Counted from the first letter of the stretch, positions 34,056 through 42,923 are shown. The stretch is DNA of 43,876 nt from Rhodospirillales bacterium (GCA_008081395.1 VMCJ01000029.1:1-43876), one strand, 5' to 3'. The notes: a model not told the origin generated them from the letters alone. A program made the numbers and translations.

Positions 34056-35669
34056 ATGCCTGAAACATCTGAGGCCCAATTCGATGCTATTGTCATTGGA
34101 GCTGGATTTGCTGGGATGTATCAGCTCCACCTTCTAAGAGACAAACTTGGCCTAAAGGTTCGAGTTCTTGAACAAGGCAGCGGTGTGGGTGGAACATGGT
34201 ACTGGAACCGTTATCCAGGAGCTCGCTGCGATACGGAAAGCCATGCTTACTGCTACACATTTTCTGAGTCACTTTACTGCAGTTGGGATTGGTCAGAGCG
34301 TTACCCCGAGCAACCAGAAATTATGCGGTATTTAAATTTTGCCGCAGATCAACTGGATCTGAAGAAAGATATTCAATTTGATACCAGAGTTTCTGGAGCC
34401 TCCTGGGATGAAGATGTCCGTTGTTGGAGGATAATGACTGAAAACCACGGCGAATATACTGCTCGGTTTTTGATCACAGCAGTTGGCTGCCTTTCAGCTG
34501 CTAATATTCCAAACTTCAAGGGCCTTGATAGCTTTAAAGGTCAATGGATACACACAGGATCGTGGCCTCAAGATGGAGTAGATTTCTCTGGAAAACGTGT
34601 CGGTTTAATTGGCACTGGCTCAACTGGCGTTCAGGCAACTCCTGTTATTGCTAAAGAAGCGGATCATCTCACTGTATTCCAACGAACACCAAACTATTCG
34701 GTCCCTGCACGCAACGCGCCTCTAACCGAAGACTTCAAACGCTCGGTCCACAAAAATTTTGAAGAGATCGCACGCAATATGAAAGCAACAACCAATGGTC
34801 ATCCTTGGGGCGTTGAAAATCGTCGAGCAGTTGAGACCTCTGCTGACGAACAAGAAAGGTTGCTCGAGGCAGCATGGCAAGTAGGGGGAATGCAGTTCAG
34901 GGCAGTATTCAATGATATCATGGTAGATGAAGCTGCTAATAAGGTAATGGCGGACTTCGTAACAAGAAAAATTCGTGAAACGGTAAAAGACCCGATAACA
35001 GCAGAAAAACTAACCGCTTTTGACCATCATTATTCTACAAAGCGTCCAATCATCGATAGCCACTATTTTGAAACATACAATCGTGAAAATGTATCTCTTG
35101 TAGATGTTAAAGAAGCACCAATTGAAGAGATCACACCTCGTGGTCTGCGGACGTCTGATGGCACTGAGTACGATCTAGACATTATTGTGTTTGCTACTGG
35201 TTATGACGGAGTGACCGGTCCTTTAACTAGGCTTAATCTTATTGGCCGCGATGGTCTTTCTCTTGGGGATGTTTGGCAAGAAGGTCCAAAAACTTATCTC
35301 GGCTTGCAAGTCGAGGGGTTCCCTAACTTGTTCACAATTACTGGGCCACAAAGCCCTTCTGTATTAACGAACATGCCAGTTGCAATTGAACAACATGCTG
35401 AGTGGATAGCCAATGCTATTACTCACATTGACCAAATTGGCGCAAGTTGTATGGAACCCACTTCTACAGCGGTGAATGAATGGGAAACCCAAGTTCAGAA
35501 AGCTGCTCAAGCCACCTTACTGATTACGGCAAAATCTTCATGGTATCTTGGCGCAAATGTTCCAGGAAAACCTCGTGTCTTCTTACCCTATGCTGGAGGA
35601 ATGGCCCGCTACCGAGATATTTGTGAAGACGTAGTTGAACAAAATTATAAGGGTTTTAAGGTAGCCTAA
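34056..35669 (+). CDS. Baeyer-Villiger monooxygenase, type I (copy 2)
   Basis: Second FAD/NADPH-dependent monooxygenase, 537 residues. FAD motif GAGFAG at 15-20, fingerprint FKGQWIHTGSWP at 160-171, and NADPH motif GTGSTG at 186-191. The N-terminal VGGTWYWNRYPGARCDTES and C-terminal SYLGL/TYLGLQVEGFPNLFTITGPQSPSVLTNM and SWYLGANVPGKPR blocks are shared with copy 1, but the middle region differs enough (SESLYCSWDWS against DDDLEQEWNWS) to suggest a different substrate range. It stands alone, separated by 163 bases from the CoA transferase and convergent with MBL copy 2. Substrate unknown. Confidence 0.93.
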   Translation: MPETSEAQFDAIVIGAGFAGMYQLHLLRDKLGLKVRVLEQGSGVGGTWYWNRYPGARCDTESHAYCYTFSESLYCSWDWSERYPEQPEIMRYLNFAADQLDLKKDIQFDTRVSGASWDEDVRCWRIMTENHGEYTARFLITAVGCLSAANIPNFKGLDSFKGQWIHTGSWPQDGVDFSGKRVGLIGTGSTGVQATPVIAKEADHLTVFQRTPNYSVPARNAPLTEDFKRSVHKNFEEIARNMKATTNGHPWGVENRRAVETSADEQERLLEAAWQVGGMQFRAVFNDIMVDEAANKVMADFVTRKIRETVKDPITAEKLTAFDHHYSTKRPIIDSHYFETYNRENVSLVDVKEAPIEEITPRGLRTSDGTEYDLDIIVFATGYDGVTGPLTRLNLIGRDGLSLGDVWQEGPKTYLGLQVEGFPNLFTITGPQSPSVLTNMPVAIEQHAEWIANAITHIDQIGASCMEPTSTAVNEWETQVQKAAQATLLITAKSSWYLGANVPGKPRVFLPYAGGMARYRDICEDVVEQNYKGFKVA

Positions 35670-35771
35670 AGTCGAAGCAGTGATGAACCTAAGTCGCTGC
35701 CAAACTGTGATCTACAGAGTTTAAAACTGACGCCACATGTTAAGAGATTGGCCCCAGCTTCATAAAGAGAG

Positions 35772-36653
35772 CTAGAGCTGCCAGCGCTCAGGTATGACTT
35801 TGAAGCCACTACGATCACGCACAACATAACTGCAGGCGGGGAAGTGAAGGTGCATACCAGCTACTAATAGCCGATCACTTGCCACCATATCACATACACG
35901 CTGGCGAGTAGCTCCTGCCTGAGCAGGGTCACTGTCCATAGCCATGGTGACATGAGGCATCGGGGCCTGGATATCAGGGACATGCATAATGTCACCCCAA
36001 ATCAAAAGCTGCTCATTACCTGATTGAACATTAAACATGCTATGGCCTGGCGTATGTCCATGAGCAGCCATTGCGATCACACCAGGGAACACTTCGTCAC
36101 CATCGGCAAACATGCGCATTTGTTTTTTATAAGGTGCAACCTGCTCTCGGGTAGCCTGAAAGAAAAGTTGTTTTTCTCGTTCGGTGCCCCGGGCCATAGC
36201 TGCATCATCCTCCCAATGCTTCAGCTCGTTCTCGTGAAAAACAAGCTCGGCATTTGGAAAAAAAGGCGTCCAGCTATTTCTATCGCTCAGACCAGCTGAG
36301 TGATCAGGATGCATGTGAGTAAGTAGAATAGTATCTATGTCCGTTGTCTTGATACCAGCCGCCTGGAGGTTTTGCATCATCCAACCACCTGTGTCTGCCA
36401 TATAGGTGCCACACCCAGTGTCAACCAAAGCAAGCTTACCTTGGGAATGGATTAAAAAGGTATTCACTGAAGTCTTACGACCTTTTGCAGGACCAAAGGC
36501 ATCAACAATCATTCGTTGGGCATCTTCTTCAGCAATATTATGCAGAACGTCCAACGTTCCCATTAAGTATCCATCGGAAACTACCGTTACAGTTATGTCT
36601 CCAACCTGTCGGTGATAAATGCCAGGTATTTGGCCTGCTGGGGGCGTAACCAT
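35772..36653 (-). CDS. MBL-fold metallo-hydrolase (copy 2)
   Basis: Metallo-beta-lactamase-fold hydrolase of 293 residues with HMHPDH at 113-118, a His in HGHTPGHSMF near 195 (next to the metal site), Asp in WGDIMHVPD near 220, and a C-terminal GMHLHFP near 262. The fold's full metal-binding set is recognisable. The track starts at TTG 36671; the ATG at 36653 with GGAAG about nine bases upstream is preferred. It differs clearly from copy 1, having a longer N-terminal lead and other loops, so it is not a recent duplicate. It is the last of four genes on this strand (MFS, GMC, TauD, MBL), although spacing to the TauD gene is 117 bases. Confidence 0.9.
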   Translation of the reverse strand: MVTPPAGQIPGIYHRQVGDITVTVVSDGYLMGTLDVLHNIAEEDAQRMIVDAFGPAKGRKTSVNTFLIHSQGKLALVDTGCGTYMADTGGWMMQNLQAAGIKTTDIDTILLTHMHPDHSAGLSDRNSWTPFFPNAELVFHENELKHWEDDAAMARGTEREKQLFFQATREQVAPYKKQMRMFADGDEVFPGVIAMAAHGHTPGHSMFNVQSGNEQLLIWGDIMHVPDIQAPMPHVTMAMDSDPAQAGATRQRVCDMVASDRLLVAGMHLHFPACSYVVRDRSGFKVIPERWQL

Positions 36654-36769
36654 GCCAATAGCTTCCTTCAAATAAGCGGATATATAGTCACATCATGCTG
36701 CCATGGTGAGCTTTTAGTAACAATGAAAAACTAAGATTCATTAAGAAATATCGGGAAGATAGAAAATAC

Positions 36770-37600
36770 CTAAAACGGCACCTCTCCCCTAACTAATACA
36801 CGATGCATCACACGGCCAATTTTCAAATCGTAATCAGCGTGCGCCCGATGAGAAACCCCACGATTGTCCCAGATTATTAAATCTCCAGGAAGCCAGCGGT
36901 GCCGGTAGATGACTTCCGAAACTATAGTTCTGTCGAGCAACTGATCTACAAAAATGCGGCTAGCTTCAGGTGTCATGCCTTCGATACATTCTGTTTTACC
37001 AGGGTGTAAATAGATGCCTTGCCTTCCCGTATCAGGATGAGTGCGGATCAGCGGATGACTTTGTCTTTCACCAAATCGGCTTCGGTCTTCATCGCTAACA
37101 TACGAATGATCTTCAATTTTGTTCAAAGTGCGCAGATTTACTAACTCTTTGCGCTCGTCCTCTGACAAAAGGCCATAAGCTCTTTGCATATTTGCAAAAC
37201 TAGTATCACCACCAGTTTCTGGAAGGTTAACGGCATAAAGCACCGTAAACTTCGGCGGCATGGCATGGTTGGTATGATCGGTATGCCAGGCTCTTGAACC
37301 AACGGGCATAGATTTTCCATCTGGCCCAGGCTGTACATTCCTACTATCTAAAACTGCTATATCCGGATGCTCAGGCATTAGCATTTCAGTTAGGTGCTGA
37401 GGCATGATTTCGCCAAACATTCGAACAGCAGCAACGAGTTGATCTGGGTTTAGATTTTGGTTCCTCACGACCAATACTAGGTGCTCTGCCAACTCTGATT
37501 TAAGCGTTTGAAGTTCACTGTCTAAAACAGGGTTTCTGAAATCAATGCCAAAAACCTCCGCACCTAAGGCATCACTGATTGGTCTAATTTTCAAAGACAT
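36770..37600 (-). CDS. TauD/TfdA family Fe(II)/2-oxoglutarate dioxygenase
   Basis: Non-haem iron dioxygenase of 276 residues that hydroxylates its substrate while decarboxylating 2-oxoglutarate. The iron ligands are H106 and D108 in WHTDHT and H251 in DNRGVSHRAH; the 2-oxoglutarate-binding arginine lies in the RVMHRVLVRG end. The N-terminal ALGAEVFGIDFRNPV and PETGGDTSFANMQRAYG blocks are typical of TauD/TfdA. The ATG has GGAG about nine bases upstream. Spacing to the GMC gene (48 bases) suggests co-transcription. Family members act on sulfonates (taurine), aryloxyacetates and other small acids; the substrate here is unknown. Confidence 0.93.
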   Translation of the reverse strand: MSLKIRPISDALGAEVFGIDFRNPVLDSELQTLKSELAEHLVLVVRNQNLNPDQLVAAVRMFGEIMPQHLTEMLMPEHPDIAVLDSRNVQPGPDGKSMPVGSRAWHTDHTNHAMPPKFTVLYAVNLPETGGDTSFANMQRAYGLLSEDERKELVNLRTLNKIEDHSYVSDEDRSRFGERQSHPLIRTHPDTGRQGIYLHPGKTECIEGMTPEASRIFVDQLLDRTIVSEVIYRHRWLPGDLIIWDNRGVSHRAHADYDLKIGRVMHRVLVRGEVPF

Positions 37601-37647
37601 TTCCTAGCACTCCACTTGAAGAACTCATCTGAAATTCAGACATCAAA

Positions 37648-39249
37648 TCAGGCTGCATCAGCTAAGATCATTTCAGAAGCTTTCTCACCAATCATAATTG
37701 AAGGCGCATTAGTATTCCCAGAAGACAAAGTAGGCATGATTGAGGCATCTGCTACCCTCAAACCGGTTAAGCCATGCACTCGCAGCCGCTCGTCGACCAC
37801 CGCCAACGGATCAGAACCCATCTTACAAGTACCGACTGGGTGATATGTCGTTTCGGCCGTTTGCTTAACCCAAGCCATAAGTTCATCATCATCTTGTAAA
37901 CCAGGATTGGGAAATATCTCTTCAACCTGGAGATGCTGCATAGCGGGCATACCCATTATCTCTCTGGTCATCCGGATACCATGCAAAGTAATTTCCGCAT
38001 CTGGCGGCGATGAAAGAAAGTTGAAATTAATTTCCGGCTGAACATATGGATCATCACTTCCGATATGAATACTTCCTGTACTTTCAGACCGAAGCGGATG
38101 AGTAAAAGTCGTAATGCCAGACTCTTCGTCAATCCTATAACCTGGAGCCACCAGAAGCGGAAACCAACCAATGCAAGCATCTGGTGACTCTAAGCCTCCT
38201 CTGGTTCTGAAAAATGCTCGTACAGGCGCTGCTGGCAAGCCTAATAAGCCAGTGCGTTTAAAGAAAAATTTAAAAGCTTCTCGAACAATGCCAAGACCGC
38301 GAGCTTTATCATTATAAGTGAAGCCTCGAGCCCCAATTCGCCAACGCATCCGGGGAGCGTAATGATCTCGCAAATTTTCTCCTACACCTGCCAGGTCATG
38401 TACTACATCGATTCCAAGGTTTCGTAGACGGGAAGATTGACCAATACCTGAGAGTTCAAGCAATTGCGGTGATTTTACAGAGCCTGCAGACACTATCACC
38501 TCTCGGCCGGCTCGCGCCTTATGAACAGTTCCCCTTCTGGAATAAGAAACACCAACGCATCGACTACCCTCAAAAAGCAAACAATCGGCTAGGGCTTCAG
38601 ATATAATTTTAAGGTTGCTTCGAGTCTTGGCAGGTTCAAGATAACAATGGGCAGTACTTTGACGGCGCCCCCTAGATATTGTTGTCTGACTTATTGAGAC
38701 CCCTTCTTGACTAGCTCCATTATAATCTGAATTGAAAGGTAAGCCGGCTTGCTGGCTAGCATCTAAGATTGCCTGATAAAGAGGCTCAACCTCAGGTATC
38801 TCCGTAACCCTAAGAGGTCCTGAGCGACCGCGATACTCCTCGTCACCTCCATCAAACTGCTCCATCTTTTGGAAGAACGGAAGCACCTCACGATAGCTCC
38901 AGCCTCGGTTCCCAAGTTGGGCCCAGGTGTCATAATCTAGCGACTGGCCTCTGACAAAAATCATGCCATTTATTGCACTTGAACCTCCCAAGAGTTTGCC
39001 ACGAGGAACAGGCATACGGCGTCCGTTAGTATTCTCTTCTGGCTCGGCGCTGTAGCACCAATTTGCATCTGGGTTTTCTATTAATCTACCAAAACCGATT
39101 GGAATGCGCGTCCAGATGTTGTTTGGCTTTCCCGCTTCGAGCAGTAAAACTCTTGTCCTTTCATCTGCACTAAGCCGGTTGGCAAGCACAGCACCCGCTG
39201 AACCTGCCCCAATAATAATGTAATCAAAGACCTCTTCTATTGTTTCCAT
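37648..39249 (-). CDS. GMC family oxidoreductase (copy 2)
   Basis: FAD-dependent alcohol dehydrogenase of 533 residues. Dinucleotide fold GAGSAG at 14-19, GMC signature PRGKLLGGSSAINGMIFVRG near 80, second signature GSVKSPQLLELSGIG, and active-site pair H470 (HPVGTCKMG) and N512 (GNTNAPS). It is a clear paralogue of the plus-strand GMC at 29391, sharing the DYNG and AKTR/AKNR segments after the signature. The ATG follows GGGAGG at a long 13-base spacing, so its start is slightly uncertain. It lies upstream of the TauD gene and downstream of the MFS gene on the minus strand. Confidence 0.92.
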   Translation of the reverse strand: METIEEVFDYIIIGAGSAGAVLANRLSADERTRVLLLEAGKPNNIWTRIPIGFGRLIENPDANWCYSAEPEENTNGRRMPVPRGKLLGGSSAINGMIFVRGQSLDYDTWAQLGNRGWSYREVLPFFQKMEQFDGGDEEYRGRSGPLRVTEIPEVEPLYQAILDASQQAGLPFNSDYNGASQEGVSISQTTISRGRRQSTAHCYLEPAKTRSNLKIISEALADCLLFEGSRCVGVSYSRRGTVHKARAGREVIVSAGSVKSPQLLELSGIGQSSRLRNLGIDVVHDLAGVGENLRDHYAPRMRWRIGARGFTYNDKARGLGIVREAFKFFFKRTGLLGLPAAPVRAFFRTRGGLESPDACIGWFPLLVAPGYRIDEESGITTFTHPLRSESTGSIHIGSDDPYVQPEINFNFLSSPPDAEITLHGIRMTREIMGMPAMQHLQVEEIFPNPGLQDDDELMAWVKQTAETTYHPVGTCKMGSDPLAVVDERLRVHGLTGLRVADASIMPTLSSGNTNAPSIMIGEKASEMILADAA

Positions 39250-39328
39250 CTTGATCTAATTGCCTCCCTCGACTTGGAGGAAGCGTAGCCAAACGAAAGA
39301 GCATAGCAATCCTTTTAGCCACTTTGAG

Positions 39329-40615
39329 CTAACTTTTATCCTTAGATGATGGTGGTATTGATCCCGCCAATCGGTAACGGAAACGAACAAATGCAAGAGC
39401 AGCAAGACCAAAAAGAGATGTCATGCACAGCGCTATTGGCGCGCTCAATTGCTCAGCAACCCATCCAATGCAAAAAAAGCCGATTGGGGCGGTACCAATA
39501 CATAAAGTAAGCACACCAAGAACACGGCTTCTGAAAGCCGGAGGTGCTGCTAAATAAGAAAGAGTGCTTTGCATTGCTGAGAAACAAGCTCCAGCAATGC
39601 CAATCCCAACTAAAACTGCACCACACGCAATAAACGGAAGACTGATGTTGGAAATATTAATTGCTAGTCCTGCTAAAACACCCACAAGGGCCAAATACAC
39701 TGCAACGCCACGAAAATAGATTTTAAAGTGAATTTCAGGCCGCGCTATCAATGCAACCATAATAGCTCCAATAAAAGCACCAAGCCCCTCCAAACTCGAC
39801 AACACCCCAACCCAGAAAGGGTCAAGTTTTAGTTGCCGAGCACCCAAAACAGGAATCATGGACGTAAAGGCAAAACCAAAAATATTAAAAACTATGGTTA
39901 CCGATAGCACGAGCTTGAGCCATACATCGCCAGATACTAGACGAACGCCGCCTGCGAGATCATTGAACAGAGATGTAGTAGATTTAGAAAGGACTTTAAT
40001 TTGGGGTAACTGCACTGATGCTACTAACAGCAGAACTATGGTGTAACAAACAAAGCTGAACACAAAGACACCCGCTATTCCCATTAACTGTAACGTCAGT
40101 CCACCGAGAAGCGGCCCAAGCATTCGAGTAGCATTACCAGTTGCAGCGTCTAGGCTCATTGCTGGCGCAAGTGCATTTCCAGATAAATCTCCTATCAGCC
40201 GACGTCGTATCGGCATATCGGTAGCCCAGAAAACCCCCGCCAGAAGAGACGCTATGGCAATATGGCCAAATACTAATTCCCCCACATGCGCCACATACGC
40301 CATTATTAATGATACGGAGCAAACGAGCGCGGTTGTTGCAATAAATAAATGCTTCCGGTCTGTTCTATCGGCAACTACGCCCCACAACGGGCCAGTTAAT
40401 GCCATCGGTGCCATGAACAAGAGAGGCACCATAGATACTAAAAAAGGCGATGCTGTAATATCGAGAGTGTAAACGCTCAACGCCAAAAGCTGCAGCCACC
40501 TAATTACTCCGATTAGGGTGCCTGCCATCCAAAACGCTAGAAAGCCCTTGTCGAAAAGAAGAGACTTTATACCCTGTGGAACTTCGGGCTGATGTTCTAC
40601 ATTTGCGGAATTCAA
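39329..40615 (-). CDS. MFS transporter
   Basis: Integral membrane transporter of 428 residues with twelve hydrophobic helices; the loop between helices 2 and 3 reads GVVADRTDRKHLF, a major facilitator motif A. Overall style is EntS/MFS_3-like, as for the MFS protein at 21330. The only good in-frame start is the TTG at 40615 (MNSANVEHQPEVPQG), since the next ATG would remove the first helix; a GGA lies at suitable distance. It is upstream of GMC copy 2 by 79 bases and could supply or remove a substrate of that gene cluster. Substrate unknown. Confidence 0.85.
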   Translation of the reverse strand: MNSANVEHQPEVPQGIKSLLFDKGFLAFWMAGTLIGVIRWLQLLALSVYTLDITASPFLVSMVPLLFMAPMALTGPLWGVVADRTDRKHLFIATTALVCSVSLIMAYVAHVGELVFGHIAIASLLAGVFWATDMPIRRRLIGDLSGNALAPAMSLDAATGNATRMLGPLLGGLTLQLMGIAGVFVFSFVCYTIVLLLVASVQLPQIKVLSKSTTSLFNDLAGGVRLVSGDVWLKLVLSVTIVFNIFGFAFTSMIPVLGARQLKLDPFWVGVLSSLEGLGAFIGAIMVALIARPEIHFKIYFRGVAVYLALVGVLAGLAINISNISLPFIACGAVLVGIGIAGACFSAMQSTLSYLAAPPAFRSRVLGVLTLCIGTAPIGFFCIGWVAEQLSAPIALCMTSLFGLAALAFVRFRYRLAGSIPPSSKDKS

Positions 40616-40900
40616 GATGTAATCCGTACTAAATGGTTAAAGTCGACTTGTGCAAAAAACAATTTCTTGAAGAGGCGGATGAATACCGCCAAACCGGATT
40701 CTCAAAAAAGAGGTTTTCACAAATCCATATCACATCAAATGAAATATAGACGAACACTTAAAATCTTACGAAATTTCTCCTGCTTCCATTTTCCTAAAAA
40801 TTCTTAGCTTTTTGAGTCATTATACTTTCCATTCGGGAAAGGTACTTCCTCGATATAACTTTAAATAGGTCTTAAGACTGGTATCAGTGAGGGCGGGCGC
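40616..40900. other. intergenic region between divergent MFS and oxygenase genes
   Basis: The 285-base gap should hold two divergent promoters. The only structure I see is a short hairpin, GGCGG-atgaata-CCGCC (40674-40690). The 71-residue ORF here (40592-40807) has no recognisable domain and a weak start, so I do not call it. No convincing -35/-10 pair is identified. Confidence 0.3.
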
Positions 40901-41923
40901 ATGGCGACTAAAACGCACCAATCAAGTGAAGCTATGATTGACCAAACACGAGATGGAATTCCAATTCTCGACATATCAGCATACCTCGCGAGCAAGCCCG
41001 GCGCCTTAGAAGCTTTAGCTGAAGGTATTAGAAGCGCGCTAACTAATATTGGTTTCTTTTATATCGCAGAGCACCCTATTCCATCTGATTTACTTGAGCG
41101 AATGTTTGAGGAAACAAAACGCTTCCATGCGCTTCCCCTCGAAAGAAAAATGAAGATCCATCTTAATCGTTCTAACAACGGATATATGCCGCTGAAAGGG
41201 CACGCCCAACGACACTCCGTTCTCAACAAAAATCCGAAACCGAATGAAAATGAGTCATTTTTTGCGCGCCGCGAGAGGGACCCCGAAGATCCAGATGTTA
41301 AAGCTGGTAAAGATCTTCGCGATCCAAATCAGTGGCCAGAAAATCTTCCTGGATTCAAATCGACAGTGCAAAAGTATATGACGACCATGGAGGCTTTCAG
41401 CCTCCAGTTGCTACCTGCTTATGCTGTCGCGTTTGGTATGGAGCCCAACTACTTTGAGCCTTATTTCAAGGAAAGCGAAACGATAGTCAGGATGATCCAC
41501 TATCCAACTGCGTCAAAAACCGATTATGCAGAAAACATATTTGGCACAGCACCTCATACAGATCGGAATTTTTCCACGTTTCTCGCCCAGGCGAACGTTC
41601 CAGGTTTGCAAATCCGAACCCCTAAGGGGGAGTGGCTCCCCGCACCGATCATTTCGGGGACTTTTCTAGTGAATTCAGGGGATACTCTGCGGCGGTGGAC
41701 TAACGATAGATTTCTCTCAACGGCGCATCGTGTTTTTAATAACTCCGGTGAGGATCGATATTCTATTCCATTCTTCCTCGCTCCAAATTTAACCGCAAAA
41801 ATTGCGCCATTGGCTAGCTGCGTTGATGCTTTGCACCCTGCGAAGTATCCTGATGTGATCTACGAGGACATGCAGATTGAGTTTCTAAACAAAAACTATT
41901 TCAACAGGCAGAAGCAAACCTGA
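40901..41923 (+). CDS. isopenicillin N synthase-like Fe(II)/2-oxoglutarate oxygenase
   Basis: Non-haem iron oxygenase of 340 residues with the DIOX_N and 2OG-FeII_Oxy domain pair. Ligands are H219 and D221 in PHTDRN and H276 in STAHRV; the R286-Y-S288 segment (DRYSIPFFLAPN) is the 2-oxoglutarate/substrate-binding RxS motif. The N-terminal PILDISAYL and NIGFFYIAEHPIP blocks are standard. Most bacterial members without a beta-lactam cluster hydroxylate or desaturate small molecules. The ATG follows GAGGGCGGG at about six bases. It diverges from the MFS gene and lies just upstream of a secreted FecR-domain protein, probably in a separate unit. Substrate unknown. Confidence 0.92.
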   Translation: MATKTHQSSEAMIDQTRDGIPILDISAYLASKPGALEALAEGIRSALTNIGFFYIAEHPIPSDLLERMFEETKRFHALPLERKMKIHLNRSNNGYMPLKGHAQRHSVLNKNPKPNENESFFARRERDPEDPDVKAGKDLRDPNQWPENLPGFKSTVQKYMTTMEAFSLQLLPAYAVAFGMEPNYFEPYFKESETIVRMIHYPTASKTDYAENIFGTAPHTDRNFSTFLAQANVPGLQIRTPKGEWLPAPIISGTFLVNSGDTLRRWTNDRFLSTAHRVFNNSGEDRYSIPFFLAPNLTAKIAPLASCVDALHPAKYPDVIYEDMQIEFLNKNYFNRQKQT

Positions 41924-41977
41924 ATATGGAGAGTTCAGTCATCAATTTGTTGATGATTTATGCTTAAGGAGGCCTTG

Positions 41978-42649
41978 ATGAGATTAGCTTTAATACTTAC
42001 GCATCTTGTTGCTTTTTTCTTGGTTTCGATACCTGCACATGCGGAAAAAGTTGGCTCTGTCAGGCTTGTTGAAATCTATGGCTATGGGACACTAGTAGGC
42101 GAAAAGCGCCAACCTCTCTTCGCACGCGACGATGTAATCTTAAACATGGAAATCGAAAGCGTTGAGGACGGCCGCATCGACGTAAGGTTTAAAGACAACA
42201 CTCGACTAATTGTGGGATCTCTTGGCAAAGTTAAAATTGATAATTTTGCGTTTAACCCAAAATCCAGCACAGGTGATTTATCACTAAATATTGCAACTGG
42301 TCTGATGCGCTTTGTGACAGGCAAAATGGCAAGCAAAAGTTATATAGTTCGCACACCTTCTGCCGTACTTGGAGTTCGCGGAACAGATTTTATCGTGTCC
42401 ATAGATGCAAGTGGAGGTACTTTAGTTTCGGTATTGGAGGGAATAGTGGAGGTAACACCCATAAATGGTTCACCATCTTTAGTCAGCGCTGGCTCTACAG
42501 CTGAAACTGATGGCGGACAAATATCCATATCGCCAACTAAAGGTTTGCCAGAAATTTCGGAGACCACATTCGGGGTCAGCTCTGAGTCCAATGATAATGG
42601 CGGCGGAAATGACAGCGGTGGTGGCGGAGGAGATGGCGGCGGTTATTGA
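41978..42649 (+). CDS. secreted FecR-domain protein with glycine-rich tail
   Basis: Exported protein of 223 residues. The ATG at 41978, five bases after AAGGAGG, is preferred over 41960. Residues 1-22 form a signal peptide (LALILTHLVAFFLVSIPAHA, probable cleavage after AHA). The FecR-like domain covers about 35-150 (VEDGRIDVRFKDNTRLIVG, then KSYIVRTPSAVLGVRGTDF, the domain's most characteristic segment). The last 19 residues are nearly all Gly, Asn, Asp and Ser (NDNGGGNDSGGGGGDGGGY). Stand-alone FecR-fold proteins are thought to be extracytoplasmic, with a role in signalling or surface structure; unlike classical FecR there is no membrane anchor or sigma factor gene beside it. It lies 54 bases after the oxygenase gene. 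Confidence 0.85.
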   Translation: MRLALILTHLVAFFLVSIPAHAEKVGSVRLVEIYGYGTLVGEKRQPLFARDDVILNMEIESVEDGRIDVRFKDNTRLIVGSLGKVKIDNFAFNPKSSTGDLSLNIATGLMRFVTGKMASKSYIVRTPSAVLGVRGTDFIVSIDASGGTLVSVLEGIVEVTPINGSPSLVSAGSTAETDGGQISISPTKGLPEISETTFGVSSESNDNGGGNDSGGGGGDGGGY

Positions 42650-42895
42650 GTTTCTCTTGGCCGTTTAATTAGCTTGGCGCTCGAATTTTTTGCCTTCTCA
42701 AGAAGTGCTTTTGCGCAAATTTCTACCCCTAAATCAGGAACATTTATCCAAATTTTGGATATTAACCCGTCATCTAGCTCTAGTCTTAATTCGGTTAGCG
42801 ATGTGGAATAGAGGTTTTAGATGTTGTTACTTCGTGATATGAAAAGTGTCTCTTTAACCAAATCAATATCTACGAATTTTACTTCTAAAAAATAA
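42650..42895. other. intergenic stretch between the FecR-domain gene and hpf terminator
   Basis: No gene is called. In the same frame as the FecR-domain protein, 53 further codons follow the TGA before a TAG at 42809-42811 and contain a hydrophobic segment (LALEFFAFSRSAFAQ). This may be chance, an old C-terminal extension cut by a nonsense mutation, or a tiny secreted protein from a TTG at 42674. None of these is supported by a ribosome binding site. Confidence 0.3.
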
Positions 42896-42923
42896 CTAAA
42901 GCCCGCCAAGAGGCGGGCTTTAG
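42885..42923 (-). terminator. Rho-independent terminator of hpf
   Basis: CTAAAGCCCGCC-tctt-GGCGGGCTTTAG on the minus strand is a perfect 12-bp GC-rich stem with a 4-base loop, followed by TTATTTTTTAG. It begins 31 bases after the hpf stop codon. It could also stop transcripts arriving from the FecR-domain gene on the plus strand, but without a T run on that side. Confidence 0.88.

Noticed and set aside
40592-40807. 71-residue ORF in the gap before the IPNS-like gene
   Set aside because: Overlaps the MFS start, has low-complexity basic composition and no recognisable domain.
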